From Siphonodentalium dalli (Eukaryota > Mollusca > Scaphopoda > Gadilida > Siphonodentaliidae): a DNA stretch of 64,000 nt. The notes beneath the pieces are model-generated. The model searched no databases. It saw only the letters and a list, made by a program, of their open reading frames with translations, and was not told the origin of the DNA. The stretch is taken from NCBI GenBank assembly GCA_032622095.1, contig CP136062.1, positions 132,325,282 through 132,389,281 on the forward strand, given 5' to 3'. Both the position numbers and the translations under genes were made by a program. Shown one piece after another: positions 11,498 to 21,157 of this stretch (the stretch's first letter is position 1; each line of letters opens with the position of its first letter).

Positions 11498-12542
11498 GAA
11501 ATCAACTCTTGACAATCAACGACAGACCCAACCTGTTCGAAATCAGTCTGATGCGGAATGCTTGGTAGTCATCAACCCTAAGTGCCCGATAAAGGCAACG
11601 TTCTATGCAAGATACAAAGCCTTGGTGGACGCCTTAGAATCTGCTGCATATTGGACGCCAGTATGCATTGACAGTTTTACCCCAGATGACACACATGAGC
11701 GCAAATATTATTTGCAAAATCTGCCTAGTGCTATTCCCATAAAATGTAACATGTATTCTCAAAGTTTTGGGAACAATGTTGGGACATATCATTATATATG
11801 GAAAATGGAACCCTTCATTGATGAAAATGATGTACTGTCATTAAACAATAAGATTGTCAAAAAAATTAAAGCAGATCTACCTGAATATTACACACGGCGA
11901 ATGAAACGAAGCTTCATAAATATGTGCGGTCGAATCACTAACAGAAAGACCCATTTTCTATGTGGCATTTACAAACGCTTAACAGGGGATAATTCCGTTT
12001 CTGAACATGAAAATTGTAAGGAAATTGACGAGAGAGTACAATTTGCATTTTCTGTAGAAGATCCAGAATTAGTAGTAGACCTAAGAACTGAAAGTGAAGG
12101 GAGGTCCCTGCAATATAAAGTATTTTTTGAGAAATGCAAACAATACATTGAAAATACTCTCGAGGAAGCTTGGCAGGAAAGACGACATGACAAGTTTACC
12201 TATTTGGCATCAGCAATGTCGGTCCCAGATCTACACAGGGAGGTGGCTAAACAATGTGACAGTGGCACACCCATACCCAGTGAACAATGGTTAAGGTATC
12301 AATTTGCTCTGCGGAATCCCTACGCTGCCACTGCTGCACGCTATACAGCCCAGCTAAATCTCAAATTTATGGTGCAAGCTAGACTTTTTCGCTCCAAACA
12401 TGAGGATGACCACTATTGTGCATCCATGTTTTGCTATTTGCGTGAAATGGCAGTGAAACACAAGTCAAACTGCTCCCTCATCTGCCAAGACGATAAACAT
12501 TTTTGTAAAGTGGGGAGCCTGGGAACCCATTGGCAGCAGTAG
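11498..12542 (+). CDS. Central segment of the DDE-like gene with first Asp motif
   Basis: The frame is open from the splice acceptor to a stop at 12540. It contains FYARYKALVDALESAAYW, a basic stretch KIKADLPEYYTRRMKRSF, LRYQFALRNPYAATAARYT and the QDDKH motif near its end. The terminal GSLGTHWQQ is out of frame: one base earlier the frame would run on into PLAAVERGRKVVV (12527 onward). The break is probably a one-base change in the GGGG run near 12512. Codon use is even and the region is the best preserved of the gene. Confidence 0.6.
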
Positions 12543-13144
12543 AAAGAGGCCGTAAAGTTGTTGTTGCAGGCAATAAAATTTTTGCAGCATCCGATCATGA
12601 CTTTGCCAAAATGAGTGTCATACCAAGTGTAACAATGAAAATTAAAATTCCAGACTCAATTGAGGAATCGTTCTACAGGGGCAAGTCTACATTGGCATTA
12701 TAGGACCACGTATTTGAAGCTTCGAACTCATTATGCCATGTAACAGAACTGTGTAATAATTTGACATCTGATGCCAATGAATACGATGATGTTGTACCCC
12801 CAATATTGATATTGTATACAGACTGTGGCCCTGACCATCGAACAAATTTCATGAGTGTTAAAGCTGCTTTGATATGTTTGTTCAGGAAATTGAATCTGGA
12901 TTCTCTGATTGCTGCCAGGACAGCGCCAAATGCTTTGTGACGTAACCCTCCTGAGCGTGTCACGTCTAACATCAACTTGGCTCTAAATTGTGTTGGTCTA
13001 ATGAGGGACAAAATGAGTCCTGAAAATGAATCCCTAATCAAATCATGCAACACAATGAAGTCTGTTAGAAAGGCCGCTCAAAAGCACGAGGGTTTACGGG
13101 AAGCATTTGGCGCTAGTCTGACATCTGTTAAAAGATCTGCTTGA
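12527..13144 (+). pseudogene. Catalytic-core continuation with second Asp and Glu motifs
   Basis: The frame reads PLAAVERGRKVVVAGNKIF, SDHDFAKMSVIPSV, LYTDCGPDHRTNFMSV, LDSLIAARTAP, then NPPERV and NLALNCVGLMRDKM. TAG at 12701 and TGA at 12938 interrupt it and TGA at 13142 closes it. The second stop sits two codons before the NPPERV glutamate motif, so any truncated product would lack a complete core. Confidence 0.6.
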
Positions 13145-13297
13145 GAGTTTAATGTCTCGTTTATCACTTAAAGGTGAGACATTTCAATGATATTGATTCA
13201 GACATTGATGTTATGTGGAAAGAGGTACAAGACATAGATAATGCAATTGGCAAGATGGACAGAACAGCAAGTCAACTCAAGGGTTAAAAAGCCCTAG

Positions 13298-14020
13298 ATG
13301 CATTCATGGCTCATTGTTGTGTCTCTCGCCGATATTACTTTGCTGTTGAGAAATGTGGTATTTCAACTTGTAAAATGTGCTTGCCCCCAAGGTTATCACC
13401 TCAGGAATTTGCATCTGTCCATAATTTTCCTGATCCTGATGGAGGACTCCACTGGTGAGCATTATCAATTATTTAGCGACCTGTATGGAAAGGTTGATAC
13501 ATCTGAAATGCACAGGCCATCAATAAAGAAGACAAAGCCTGTTCTTAATGGAGCCCAGAAAGGCCAGACACCACCATTTTCATTATCTGGGTAAACTGCC
13601 AACAACGTCAAAGAAACAATGGTTTGTAACGAATGTTCCAAACTAAGAGTAATTCACAGTAAAACTTTACTATCAGAAAATGAGAAACAAATCCTAAATC
13701 GGTTCATTCAATTCTATGAGTATACCTGTGGTGCAGAATTGCATAGCTTGATCAATTTGGAGAAAGCCCCACGAGTAAGCAATGTTCTTGAGAAACTGTA
13801 TGTTCGGGTTTTTACATGCAAGGACGATGTTGAAACTGCATTTTTCAGTTCAAAATCTTTCATAGATGTATGTGTTAAGTGTGCCACCACTGACAATTTG
13901 GTGAAGGATGTCGGGTGCTTCCCACAATGTACTGATTGTGCCATTAAATTCCCAATTATACAAAGGAGGAAGAGGGCACTTAAACCAAGGGATCCCGCTG
14001 GGGGTAAGAAGAAGAAATGA
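13298..14020 (+). pseudogene. C-terminal cysteine-rich part of the DDE-like gene
   Basis: Two regions follow each other. 13285-13594, with frame changes, carries KCGISTCKMCLPPR, a DPDGGLHW-like motif and FSDLYGKVD. 13619-14020 is an open 133-codon frame with VCNECSK, a YTCGAELH motif, CVKCATTDNL and FPQCTDCAIKF, followed by a very basic tail ending GGKKKK. The paired CxxC motifs suggest zinc binding. The lysine-rich end is typical of nuclear DNA-binding proteins. No polyadenylation signal was assigned. Confidence 0.5.
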
Positions 14021-15231
14021 ATGTATTGTGAACTTTATTGTTAAGTATTTTTAATTTTTTACTTGACCTAGCCAACTGCCAGGTCCTGCATAGTAAATAG
14101 ATCTGACTAAAGTACAAGATATAGTATTTACCATCAGTTTGGACTTTGTATTACTTTTAAAACTACAATGTATTAATAAACTTGAATCCAACAGTTTATG
14201 TATGCTGAACCAGCTGGGTGCATTTGTATGCGTTTTCTTCGACCAAATAAACATGTGTTTCTTTAATATACTGTTGTAGTCATTCAACATACCTTACCAA
14301 ATGGATATTTCTATTGTCAGGATGACTAAACCCTTGTCTATTGATTGCTGACTATCACAGGAGGTTTTCCATATCAAATGGGAACCAAAATTAGAATATG
14401 GAGTTTTGGAACTCATTTATATTGAAACTAAAAAAATTAATAATAAAAACCTGCCTCCCTCATGCTAAAAAATTTGGATATAAAATAAAAACCTGCCTCC
14501 CTCATCACTTTTGAAAAAAATAATTCCTTGAGAAACAAACACCCTTTTTGATTTGGCCTAATTGCAATGAACAGTGTTAGATTAAGATTGTCTAACTTTC
14601 TTCATTGAATTGGTCATATTGTGGAAGGTGCCAATTTTAAGACATTAATAAGTAGATGTATATTTATGAAGGAATTTGTTTCCTTATACTTAGAAAGTGT
14701 TAAGCGAAATATGATGGGAGTTAATAGATGATTAATCTTCATTAAATTATAGTTTTAAATTCTGTTGACTGAGTTGTCGATGTTTTTGTGAATAGTGAAT
14801 ACTTAACACATTTGCAGGTACTAGAGTATATATCGATCTAGAGAAAAGACATCAAATCTGAATAACACAGTATCTTCAACTCATAAATCACATACTGGTA
14901 TTTGTATAATTCTAATTATGATTTGTGCGTTTCCATCCAAGTGGTTAATGTACTAATACTAATTGGTTTGAATACATTAATTATTTCCCTTAGCCCAACA
15001 CTCCTTCTTCTGAATTGGAGCCACCCCCATAATAACCATCGTTTGTTTATATTGTTTGTTTGCGTCAAATGTTTAATATATTATAATTCTTCCCAAATAG
15101 GGAGATTTTTTTTTTTTTATAGTATTATAACTGTTGTTGAATCTAGTCTGTGCAACATACATATCTACAAATACTTAAGGTAGTTACCTTTTATACACTA
15201 GTCTATAGGGAAATTCATAATTAACACTCGG
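14021..15231. other. AT-rich non-coding stretch
   Basis: No coding signal. The only structured part is the GGCC-ended repeat at 14430-14565, annotated separately. Short frames such as 14902-15183 are hydrophobic low-complexity peptides. Confidence 0.6.
14430..14565. repeat. Third copy of the GGCCTAAA-type repeat end
   Basis: Two 'AAAACCTGCCTCCCTCAT' boxes 45 bp apart are followed by GAGAAACAAACACCCTTTTTG and the terminal TTTGGCC. The layout equals 8380-8446. Confidence 0.55.
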
Positions 15232-15564
15232 ATGCAGAAACTTGTTCATTTTCTTAGTAAATATCTCTTGTCGTCGATAAAGATGTACAGATCCAACGTA
15301 CCCAAAATTCTAGAAATAAGTTCTTGGAACGTGAATGGTTTGATCAGAAGAGTGAACAATGAGCAAACAAATAAGATTGATAATGATGATTTTAAAAAAA
15401 AACTCACATCAGATATTATATTCCTTCAAGAAATACACATCGGAAGTGATGAGTCAATCAGTTTGGATGGATATAAATGCATCATACAATGTCGTTCAAA
15501 GGAAACTAGTAGGCTCAAAGGAGGGTTTTATGTCGTAACACTTATTCAAACCAGATACCATTAG
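15232..15564 (+). pseudogene. LINE endonuclease, first fragment
   Basis: The frame contains ILEISSWNVNGLIRR and LTSDIIFLQEIHIGSDES, the N-terminal APE-endonuclease motifs with the catalytic Asn and Glu. LINE homology ends at about 15528 (GGF), where the DIRS terminus begins, so the last dozen codons are DIRS sequence. The frame resumes at 20359. Confidence 0.7.
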
Positions 15565-15725
15565 GATTCCATTCCAGCGTGTCACTTTAAATCGCCAACT
15601 CTATAAATGGAAGTTGTGTTTCGTTATGCGCATGCGTAATGAAAACTTCCAAAATACGGTGTCAACTTCCGTGGTAGGAGTCTCCACGTGATAAATATCC
15701 ATCTTTATTTTCGGCGTTGACGAGT
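15540..15725. repeat. DIRS left inverted terminal repeat
   Basis: It contains CTTATTCAAACCAGATACCA, GCCAACTCTATAAATGGAAG, a GCGCATGCG core and CACGTGATAAATATCCATCT. All recur inverted at 20140-20330 with few mismatches. Confidence 0.9.
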
Positions 15726-15754
15726 TAACATCGTCTCCAACTCTCTCCGTAAAA

Positions 15755-16945
15755 ATGACAGAAGCCGACAATAATATGTCACGCGACTCTTCTCCGAATA
15801 ATGCAGATGATAACATTCACAATACCGTGGCTTCTCCCAGACAAAGAATAAAAAAGCAATTTACTCAGGACATGGCGTCCATGCACGGCCAGTTGAATAC
15901 ACAGCGCCAGCAAATATCGGGATTGCAAAACGATTTACATGCCTTCATGGACATGTTTCAATCCTCTGGAGTTTTGGACTCTCTAAAATCTAAAACAAAA
16001 CCTGTTCCTTCCTCACCCGGAGAAGACCTGGGAAAAGAGGCGGAAGAGGTTGTGAGCATTTATGCTCATTCTCAGATTTCGGACGATGATGATGAATCTG
16101 ATTCGGACTCGGTTATTCAAAAACGTAGGCCAGTTTCAGATACTGGTCCACAGGACAGTGAAACACAAAAAGGCCTCAAGGATTTGTTCGGTTCTGCTTG
16201 TGTGCTAAAAACCGTCGAATCAAAATCTGGCCTGCAGATTGATGCGATCCAAAAAGACGTTCTTGAAAAGAACTTTCGTACACAACACCCTATTTCGGTG
16301 TCATCCTTCAGTGAGGAATCTGTAGATCTATTCCCATTTTCACAAGACACTGACGATTTTTTGGCCGTTCCCACACTGGATCGTTTAGTTGATGGGGTTC
16401 TCATACAGCGTTATGGCAAGGGCGCTGCTTTTACTCGTGCTCATACACGACTCCATACTTTTGGCTATCGTGCTGTCGAGCAGTTAGCATATAAAGGTCA
16501 ACATGCCGCTCGGATGGGCATAATAATGCAGTTATATGTTCAGCAAGCTTTAGGCAAATTACTAGAAAGTGTGTCATCTCAGGATCATCTGGACAATGAG
16601 ATCGAACAAATCAAGGACATTTTCAGTATGACCATATGGTGCCTCGACCAGTTAGGTAGGACTGGCGCACTTCATCACATGGTTCGACTGTCGGCAACAT
16701 TGACGGACACCGGTCTCTCAGACGTTGACGAACGACAACAACTCTCCAACCTTCCGCTAACAGCAGCGGGTGTGTTAGGAGATGGTTTGACTCCCTTTCT
16801 GAAAGCTAGAAAAGAATCTCGACAACAAATCGAGGACTTGCTGCCAGAAGTGTCGCGCAACAATCGTAAATTCTCACCTCCACGTTCGAAGTCCAAGAAA
16901 CAGTTTGCGGGAGACCCAGAACCAGCTTTCCATCTGCGTCTATAG
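15755..16945 (+). CDS. DIRS ORF1, Gag-like protein
   Basis: An intact 396-codon frame starting MTEADNNMSRDSSP shortly after the left terminal repeat. The N-terminal third is Ser/Asp/Gln-rich, with a likely coiled coil around QLNTQRQQISGLQNDLHAF. An acidic run (DDDDESDSDS) follows, then a helical central region (FTRAHTRLHTFGYRAVEQL). A basic Ser/Lys tail closes it (SPPRSKSKKQF). DIRS elements encode a Gag-like protein here that is thought to package element RNA. No zinc knuckle is visible, as usual for DIRS. It is the only undamaged frame of the element. The next frame begins within a few bases. Confidence 0.8.
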   Translation: MTEADNNMSRDSSPNNADDNIHNTVASPRQRIKKQFTQDMASMHGQLNTQRQQISGLQNDLHAFMDMFQSSGVLDSLKSKTKPVPSSPGEDLGKEAEEVVSIYAHSQISDDDDESDSDSVIQKRRPVSDTGPQDSETQKGLKDLFGSACVLKTVESKSGLQIDAIQKDVLEKNFRTQHPISVSSFSEESVDLFPFSQDTDDFLAVPTLDRLVDGVLIQRYGKGAAFTRAHTRLHTFGYRAVEQLAYKGQHAARMGIIMQLYVQQALGKLLESVSSQDHLDNEIEQIKDIFSMTIWCLDQLGRTGALHHMVRLSATLTDTGLSDVDERQQLSNLPLTAAGVLGDGLTPFLKARKESRQQIEDLLPEVSRNNRKFSPPRSKSKKQFAGDPEPAFHLRL

Positions 16946-16948
16946 CTA

Positions 16949-18910
16949 GTGCTTCTAGTGGGAAGAGGTCCAATTTACAAACTTTTCGAATCCCCAAAGT
17001 TTCCTACACCGACACCACTCAAAGTAAAGGTGACAATTTCTACAAGAACAAGAAACAAAGTTTCCCGTCAACAGCCTCCTACTCGGGTAGAGGACGACGT
17101 GGGAAACCACACTATTTCTGACTATCTAGATGTAAGTATTATAGATCCTTCTCTTATCGCAAAGCCCGTGGGGGGCAGATTGACAACTTTTATAGCAAAT
17201 TGGTATCCAGTAACATCCGACCAATGGGTCCTGGATACTCTCAAATGGAGTTACAAACTGGAGTTTGTCACTCATCCCCCAGTTTCAGGGGTCATAGCGA
17301 CCCGGGTTCCTATCGCTCACCAACTATTGATGGCACAAGAAATTCAGGCCTTAGTTCCAAAAATGCCATCGAACCAGTCCCATCTCGAGATGTGTCAACA
17401 GGGTTCTACGTACAGTACTCTATTTCTTGTCAAAAAGAAAAAATGGACAGCTGCGTCCAATCATAAACCTAAAAAGTTTAAATCAATATCTAAAAATTCA
17501 ACACTTCAAGATGGACACATTGTCCAAAGTACTTCAGCTAGTTCAGCCACAGGATTATGTGTTCACCCTGAACTTTCAGGACGCGTACTTTCACATTCCT
17601 GTTTTCAAAGCTCACAGAAAGTATCTCAGGTTCCGATTTCAGAACCGATCGTGGCAATTTCAAGTTCTTTGTTTTGGGATGGCAACCAGTCCCAGAGTAT
17701 TTACCAAAATAGCTTCGGTAGTCGTGGCTTATCTTCGAACACAAGGTATCCGACTTGCAGCATATCTAGACGATTGGATTTGTCTCAATCTGTCCCAGAC
17801 ACAGTTACTACAACACCGTCCGTTTGTACTGAACACATTGACACGTCTCGGGTTCATTATCAATTTAAAGAAATCCCATCTAAATCCCAGTCAGACTTTT
17901 ACATACCTCGGGGTTGTTTTTCGGACACCGGCAAATCAGATTCTGCCGACACGCGAACGGGCAGACTGGCCAGTGGTCGGTTGACTCAAACAACTACGGC
18001 ACGGCGTTACCTTCAATTTCTGGGCCTGATCGCTTCAGTAATCGGGGTGATACCTCAAGCACGTTTACGTATGAGGCCAATCCAGTTATACCTCCTTCAA
18101 AATTGGTCTCCTTGTCGCATGTCCATGGATCATATGATACCCTTTTGTCCCATTCTCCTTCCGATATTGGACTGGTGGACAGAGGACCAAAACCTGTTCC
18201 GGGGCTCTTCCCTTGCAGTACGAACACCGGAGATTGTCCTAGTCACGGACACTTCCCAAACTTGGGGATGGGGTGGTTATCTGGACCATCAGACGATTCA
18301 GGGCCAATGGTCCTCAGTGGAAAAATGTCAACATATCAATATTCTGGAAATGACTGCAGTGTTTCGCACACTGCTCCATTTTCTTCCGCAAGTCCGCCAC
18401 AAATCAATACTGATACGTTCGGACAATACGCCTGTCGTCCAATATATCAACAAGCAGGGTGGGACGCGATCTGTAGGGTTGTGTCATCTAGCTATCCAAC
18501 TTTGGGATCTGGCCTTGTCACACCATTGCCAATTACAGGCGGCTCATGTCCGTGGGGTTCACAATCAAATGGCAGATTATTTAAGCCGACATCATTTGTC
18601 AGCACACAAGTGGGAACTGGATCACCAGGTAGCTCAGGCCCTTTTCCAGATGTGGGGGACACCCAATCTCGAACTGTTTGCATCAGCGGTGAACAAGAAA
18701 ACAACTCAATTTTGCTCATGGACAGCGCACCCGCTAGCTTGGGTCGTGGATGCTCTATCGATAGAATGGACGAACCTGTTCGCTTATGCATTTCCGCCCA
18801 TTCCACTGATACCCAGGGTCCTCAATCATATTCAACGGACCGATTGCAAAATAATTTTGATAGCCCCTCGGTGGCCTCGACAACATTGGTATACCCAATT
18901 ACTTAGATGA
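16949..18910 (+). pseudogene. DIRS Pol: reverse transcriptase, RNase H, methyltransferase-like
   Basis: Domains in order: a leader with VGGRL and FIANW (near 17165-17210); reverse transcriptase (about 17300-17980) with RPIINLKSLNQYL, FTLNFQDAYFHIPV and AAYLDDW; RNase H (about 18235-18590) with VTDTSQTWGWGGYL, HINILEMTAV, RSDNTPVVQYINKQGG and MADYLSRHH; then the DIRS methyltransferase-like domain with FASAVNKKTTQFCSW and ILIAPRWPRQHWY. The frame changes at least near 17350, 17410, 17430 and 17980, so no single product can be made. Motif A has Asn where the catalytic Asp is usual (LNFQDAY against LDLxDAY). The YLDD box is intact. Confidence 0.85.
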
Positions 18911-19613
18911 TTGCGCCGGCTTACCAACTTCCACTCATAACATCGCTATTGTCTCAGAATCGGGGCCAAGGGTTGATGCCTCTACCTCAAACGCTTCAGT
19001 TGACGACTATCAGCCAACAGCTCAAAAGTAAAGGGTTTTCAACAGACTCTCAAGCGTTGCTCGTGGCCTCATGGCGTCCGGGCAATCAGAGGGATTACAA
19101 ATGCAAGTTTCGACAATTCAATCGCTGGTGTCGTACGCGACAGATTTCATGGTAATCCAAGACCGAGGTATCACGTTCACTCGACCTGGTTTAGCTAAGC
19201 AGGATAGACCGTCCCATCACTCTCAACAAATATCCATTCCCAGGTATGAGGACTGTAAACATATAGATCCTCGTCGATCCGTTCGTTACCACCTTAAGGC
19301 AACAAAACGGCATCGCTCTCCTGACAATGTGGACACTCAGTCTCTATTTCTGTCTATTCGACAGCCCTTCAAAGCTGTCTCTTCTCAGACTATTTCAAGA
19401 TGGCTAGTAGCATGTATTCAATTCTGCTACACTGAATCTAAACTGGCAAAACCGGACGTCAAAGGACATTCAACATGTAGTGTCGGCCCCTCTTGGGCCT
19501 TGTTTAATGGTGCACCTTTGCAGCAAGTTCTCGATGCTGCTGACTGGAAACGTGGATCGACATTTGCAAACTTTTATTTACGGCCGAAGAAAGTACAGGT
19601 CCTTTCTGGCTAA
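18907..19613 (+). pseudogene. DIRS tyrosine recombinase, internally deleted
   Basis: The core-binding part is seen in 18907-19155 (GFSTDSQALLVASWRPGNQ and FNRWCRTRQISW). After a frame change the C-terminal part (about 19150-19613) shows ISRWLVACI, GHSTCSVGPSWALF and TFANFYLR. The HxxR box reads HSTC, so the second catalytic Arg is replaced by Cys. The region with the first catalytic Arg is missing at the junction near 19140. The nucleophile Tyr in FYLR remains. In an active element this enzyme integrates the circular DNA. This one cannot work. Confidence 0.8.
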
Positions 19614-19930
19614 CCGATTGATTTCTGCAGTGAAATAAATTGTTATGATTGGATATTCTAAGGATATGTGAATCACTCTTTCGGCGAGTTGCTGGGAATG
19701 GTTTTCCTTAAAGAGTGTGTTAATATGTTTCTCATAATGTACATATGTTTAGTATATAACAGTGGGATTGAAGTGTACATGTATAAATTCTGTGGAAGAT
19801 ACTGCAGCCCTTGGTGGAGGAACCACGAAGGGTGAGTAACTTAGTGTTTTGATATACCTGTACATGTTATTATGTTTATTCCCACCTGCAGCTACATGTA
19901 GGTAGAGTACATTGCTACAAAATCTGAGGG
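19614..19930. other. DIRS 3' non-coding region
   Basis: It lies between the recombinase stop and the internal complementary region. No gene is seen. Confidence 0.6.
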
Positions 19931-20038
19931 AATCTTAATGGTATCTGGTTTGAATAAGTGTTACGACATAAAAATGACAATTTGATTTATCAAATTATAG
20001 TTTTATGAGTAACGTAAACTTATTCAAACCAGATACCA
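19931..20038. repeat. DIRS internal complementary region
   Basis: The first half complements the left terminus, including GTGTTACGACATAAA. The second half complements the right terminus, including TTATGAGTAACGTAAACTTA. Both halves share the GGTATCTGGTTTGAATAAG box. The junction of the halves predicts the exact element ends at 15529 and 20358. Confidence 0.9.
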
Positions 20039-20139
20039 GCCCTCCCAACCTCCCCGCTGAGGTTTTACGTCATGTACATATATTTATATGGATATATCTA
20101 GTAGATATTATATACTCGGTGTTTTCACCATCGTTTGGC

Positions 20140-20330
20140 GGTTCGACGCCAAAATGAAGATGGATATTTATCACGTGGAGACTCCTACCACGGAAGTTGA
20201 CACCGTATTTCGGAAGTTATCATTACGCATGCGCATAACGAAACACAACTTCCGTTTATAGAGTTGGCGATTTAAAGTGACATGCTGGAATGGAATCCTA
20301 ATGGTGTCTGGTTTGAATAAGTTTACGTTA
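20140..20330. repeat. DIRS right inverted terminal repeat
   Basis: Inverted copy of 15540-15725. It starts near the GACGCCAAAATGAAGATGG stretch and ends GGTTTGAATAAGTTTACG. Confidence 0.9.
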
Positions 20331-20358
20331 CTCATAAAACTATAATTTGATAAATCAT

Positions 20359-20607
20359 ATTGCGATGATTATAAAACATGATATAGCTAAAGGGGTGAAA
20401 ATCATAGATAAAAGTATGGGTGACATGCTTTGGATAAAATTGGATCATGAATATTTCCATATACAAGAGGACGTATATGTTTGCTCAGTCTATATCTCTC
20501 CAGAAAACTCCACATATGCAACCAGAAAAGACATAGAAAAAACAATCTTTGAGAAACTGGGATCAGATACACTCAATATAATAAAAAGGGAAAATTCATG
20601 ATAATAG
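20359..20607 (+). pseudogene. LINE endonuclease, second fragment
   Basis: It reads MIIKHDIAKGVKIIDKSMGDMLWIKLD and VYVCSVYISPENSTY, the middle of the endonuclease. It follows the DIRS right end directly and breaks at the target duplication of the next insertion. A one-base frame change near 20595 is needed to reach the GDLNAH fragment. Confidence 0.7.
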
Positions 20608-21157
20608 CAGGGGGGGGGGGGGGGGGGTGAAAAAAAAAATTCCGGCACATATGCCGGGGTGGGTGGGTGGTCAAAGCCACCAACAAGCAATTTTTTCCGC
20701 AACTAAAAAAAAAAATTCCTGCTTGTTTTTTAGTGTTTTGGCAATGAGTTGGGCTTCAAAACCACTTTGAATGAGAGAAATAATGTAATTCTAACTGGTA
20801 AACTGACTGCAGGCAGTTATCGTGTTGTATTTTGTTGCAAATTTTGAAATCCAAGATGGCCGCTGGCGGCCATGTTTTTTTGGCCGAATGACTTCAAAAT
20901 GACTCATTCCTATTTACATGTCCGTGTTAACATCCATGATAAATAGTATGCACAGAAGTTCATATACAGCTGTTTACAGTGAATTTCCCCCTGCAAATCT
21001 CTGTTTTAGTGTTAAAAGGGGGGGTGGGTGTCAAAAAATGGTCGGAAAAAACTGCCGAAAACGGAGAAAAAAATTGGCGGTGGGGGTGGGTGGGTACAAA
21101 AAATGATCGAAAGGGAAAAAATGCCATACGTGCCTGAATTTTTTTTCCGACCCCCCT
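20608..21157. mobile_element. hAT-like MITE, ~550 bp, with 8 bp target duplication
   Basis: It begins CAGGGGGG and ends CCCCCCT, flanked by GATAATAG at 20600-20607 and 21158-21165. Internally it has G-rich GGGTGGGTGGG tracts facing each other in imperfect inverted orientation and a lone copy of the molluscan GATGGCCGCTGGCGGCCATG unit (about 20850-20900). An 8 bp duplication with CAGG-type ends is typical of hAT. The LINE sequence resumes after it with GDLNAH. It has no gene. Confidence 0.75.

Larger units (their letters stand above)
10530..14020 (+). pseudogene. Intron-containing DDE-type transposase-like gene, broken
   Basis: Consecutive frames read as one diverged protein of roughly 1,000 residues. 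They contain a Cys-rich start (KRCKFGCLYP), a central region, a QDDKH motif (12486-12500), a YTDCGPDHR motif (12815-12841) and an NPPERV motif (12944-12958), then a cysteine cluster (KCGISTCKMCLPPR) and a C-terminal zinc-like module. The order Asp, about 110 residues, Asp, 43 residues, Glu resembles a DDE nuclease core. I recall similar uncharacterised proteins in cnidarian, sponge and mollusc genomes but cannot name the superfamily. Lesions: a frameshift near 10920, another near 12515 in a G-run, TAG at 12701, TGA at 12938 next to the Glu motif, TGA at 13142, and further stops before 13619. One intron is retained (11245-11497), so this is a DNA-level copy and not retrotransposed. No terminal repeats were identified by eye. 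Confidence 0.65.
15529..20358 (+). mobile_element. DIRS-type retrotransposon, full-length structure, inactive
   Basis: It is 4.8 kb with inverted terminal repeats (about 15540-15725 and 20140-20330). An internal complementary region at 19931-20038 holds the complement of both outermost ends joined together. That is the diagnostic DIRS arrangement, used to template a circular intermediate. Gene order is Gag-like, reverse transcriptase/RNase H/methyltransferase-like, then tyrosine recombinase. It is inserted in the LINE endonuclease, whose frame resumes directly after it. The pol and recombinase frames are damaged. Confidence 0.9.

Noticed and set aside
12673-13053. 126-codon minus-strand frame
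   Set aside because: It is antisense to the YTDCGPDHR/NPPERV core of the DDE-like gene, which gives motif-bearing protein on the plus strand.
17914-18906. 330-codon open frame over the DIRS RNase H region
   Set aside because: It is a shadow. The RNase H and methyltransferase-like motifs are read in the other frame (to 18910).
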